Positions 3,956 through 5,554 of a stretch of 5,554 bases of DNA are shown in pieces. The notes beneath the pieces are model-generated. The model saw only the letters and a program-made list of their open reading frames with translations. It did no database searches and had not been told where the DNA came from. A program made the translations under genes and the position numbers. Each line of letters begins with the position of its first letter. Position 1 is the stretch's first letter. This stretch comes from an uncultured Clostridia bacterium (GTDB lineage: Bacteria > Bacillota > Clostridia > TANB77 > CAG-508). The stretch is from NCBI GenBank assembly GCA_948946035.1, contig CARBKU010000100.1:1-5554 (forward strand). Direction: 5' to 3'.

Positions 3956-5554
3956 ATGATTGATTTATTATCACCTGTTGGAGATTTTGAATGCTTAAAA
4001 GCTGCTGTTCAAAATGGTGCTGATAGTGTTTATTTTGGTGCTAATTTATTTAGTGCAAGAGCATTTGCTACTAATTTTGATTTAGAAGAACTTCAAAAGG
4101 CAATTGAATACGCAAAATTACGAGGTGTTAAAACTAATTTAACTTTAAACATTTTAATTAAAGATGACGAATTTGAGCAAGCTTTTGAACTAGCAAAAAA
4201 AGCTTATGAATTTGGAATTGATGCAATTATTGTTCAAGATTTAGGACTTGCAAAAAAATTGATTAATTCTTTTCCCGATTTACCTATACATGGAAGTACA
4301 CAAATGACTATTCATAATTTAAATGGTGCTCTAAAATTACAAGAACTTGGTTTTAAGAGGGTTGTTTTATCAAGAGAACTTTCTATTGATGAAATTGAAT
4401 ATATACGAAAAAATACCAGTATTGAATTAGAATGTTTTATTCATGGTGCTTTATGTGTTTCTTATTCTGGACAATGTTTATTTTCTAGCATAATTGGTGG
4501 CCGTTCTGGAAATCGTGGAAAATGTGCTCAGCCATGTAGATTACCTTATGATTTGTTAGAAAATGACAAAAAAATTGATTCTGGTTACCTTTTAAGCACA
4601 CGTGATTTATGTGGTTTAGAATATTTACCTTTTTTTGTTAAGTCTGGTGTTAACTGTTTAAAAATTGAAGGTAGAATGAAATCTCCAGAATATGTTGCAA
4701 CTGTTACTAGAATTTACCGTAAATATATAGATTTAGCTTTATCAAATGAAAATTATTCAGTAGATGAAAATGATAAAAAGCAATTAATGCAAGTATTTAA
4801 CCGCGGAATGTCTTCTTGTGGTCATTTAGAAAAAGAACCTAATAAAAATCTTGTTTATAAAGAAAAACCTAATAATATGGGATTATTTTTAGGTTTTGTA
4901 GAAAAATACAACAAATCTAAAGGTTTAATAACATTAAAGCTTCAAGAAAAAATAGAAATTGGAGATACAATTTCATTACAGAAAGAAAATGGAACATATA
5001 CAATTTCTGAATTAATGGACTACAAAAAAAACATCACATCTCCAATTATTGGACAAACTGTTACAATTGGTAGAATGAAAGGAAATATAAATTTAGGTGA
5101 TAAAATCTACAAAATTTCATCTAAAGCTTTAACAACATTTGCAAAAGAAAGTTATAAAAAAGAAAACAAAAAAATACCTTTAAATTGCAAGGTAACAATA
5201 AAAAACAATTTGCCAATTTCTATATTAGTAAAAAGTTCTTCAAATTTAGAAATATATAAAGACTTAAACATTAATTATCAAATAGACACTAACCCATTAG
5301 ATGCTAAAAATAGACCCTTAGATAAAGAAACCATTATAAAACAAATATCCAAAACTTCATCTACACCTTATGAATTTGAAAATATAGAAATAGATTTGGA
5401 TGATAATTTATTTTTACCTAAATTAAGTACTTTAAATGAATTACGAAGAATTGCTTTAGAAAATGTTGAAAATTACGCTTTATCTAACATTCACAGGAAC
5501 TTAGAAAAAAGTGAAAAATTTGATTATATTAAAAACTTTTCAAAAAACAATATA
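3956..5554 (+). CDS. U32-family protein, RlhA-like with DUF3656-type region (C-terminus beyond window)
   Basis: The frame opens at ATG 3956 (GGAGGT at 3945-3950, 5-base spacer) and stays open for 533 codons to the right edge, so it is 3'-truncated by the window. It starts MIDLLSPVGDFECLKAAVQN, the usual U32 N-terminus with a TIM-barrel fold. Residues 159-177 match the U32 signature E-x-F-x2-G-[SA]-L-C-x4-G-x-C-x-x-S. Four Cys, 167, 174, 190 and 194 (NRGKCAQPCR), sit where UbiU/UbiV-type relatives ligate a 4Fe-4S cluster. KIEGRMKSPEY (236-246) is another family block. About 405-510 resembles the DUF3656 extension of long members (LPISILV; FLPKLSTLNELRR). The peptidase name is historical: characterised relatives are RNA hydroxylation enzymes, TrhP on tRNA U34 and RlhA on 23S rRNA C2501. 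The length and extension favour RlhA-like over the shorter TrhP, but the substrate cannot be fixed here. Probably cytoplasmic; divergent from the hydrolase operon. Confidence 0.92.
   Translation, partial: MIDLLSPVGDFECLKAAVQNGADSVYFGANLFSARAFATNFDLEELQKAIEYAKLRGVKTNLTLNILIKDDEFEQAFELAKKAYEFGIDAIIVQDLGLAKKLINSFPDLPIHGSTQMTIHNLNGALKLQELGFKRVVLSRELSIDEIEYIRKNTSIELECFIHGALCVSYSGQCLFSSIIGGRSGNRGKCAQPCRLPYDLLENDKKIDSGYLLSTRDLCGLEYLPFFVKSGVNCLKIEGRMKSPEYVATVTRIYRKYIDLALSNENYSVDENDKKQLMQVFNRGMSSCGHLEKEPNKNLVYKEKPNNMGLFLGFVEKYNKSKGLITLKLQEKIEIGDTISLQKENGTYTISELMDYKKNITSPIIGQTVTIGRMKGNINLGDKIYKISSKALTTFAKESYKKENKKIPLNCKVTIKNNLPISILVKSSSNLEIYKDLNINYQIDTNPLDAKNRPLDKETIIKQISKTSSTPYEFENIEIDLDDNLFLPKLSTLNELRRIALENVENYALSNIHRNLEKSEKFDYIKNFSKNNI

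Noticed and set aside
1..5554. CRISPR arrays, tRNA or rRNA genes, insertion sequences
   Set aside because: No regularly spaced repeats, cloverleaf or rRNA sequence, transposase, or terminal inverted repeats with target duplications were seen.

Overview
The window is strongly AT-rich, with tightly spaced genes, near-consensus sigma-A promoters, strong AGGAGG-type ribosome binding sites, an SH3-bearing glucosaminidase ending in a dockerin, and a small Cys/Gly-rich protein of the kind seen in spore formers. Together these point to a low-GC anaerobic Firmicute of the class Clostridia, possibly a gut or other uncultured lineage. This is inference from gene content; no taxonomic marker is present.

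Layout, left to right. (1) 1-208, minus strand: the first 69 codons of a charged, probably coiled-coil protein that leaves the window on the left, with a clear promoter at 248-276. (2) 209-531: a non-coding AT-rich region holding that promoter, candidate sigma-A and sigma-K promoters for the next gene, and two perfect short palindromes. (3) 532-648, plus strand: a 38-residue protein with 9 Cys and 10 Gly. (4) 664-720: a palindromic hairpin followed by a strong terminator shared by the convergent transcription units. (5) 722-3797, minus strand: a two-gene operon. The promoter-proximal gene (2121-3797) encodes a secreted GH73-type N-acetylglucosaminidase with an SH3 domain and a C-terminal type I-like dockerin. 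The second gene (722-2104), 16 bases further on, encodes a surface protein with a signal peptide, an Ig/cohesin-like N-terminal domain, two cadherin-like beta-sandwich domains, one transmembrane helix and a charged cytoplasmic tail. (6) 3798-3955: a compact divergent promoter region. (7) 3956 to the right edge, plus strand: a long U32-family protein (RlhA-like, with a DUF3656-type C-terminal region), open at the edge.

The most interesting reading is that the operon encodes a wall-remodelling enzyme and its membrane-anchored receptor. The hydrolase carries a dockerin, and its operon partner exposes a domain that may act as a divergent cohesin. This would be a small, non-cellulosomal cohesin-dockerin-like system holding an autolysin at the cell surface. 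The dockerin is well supported by sequence; the cohesin role of the partner is a hypothesis. The 38-residue Cys/Gly-rich protein, with a sigma-K-like promoter and possible operator, is a second poorly characterised element.
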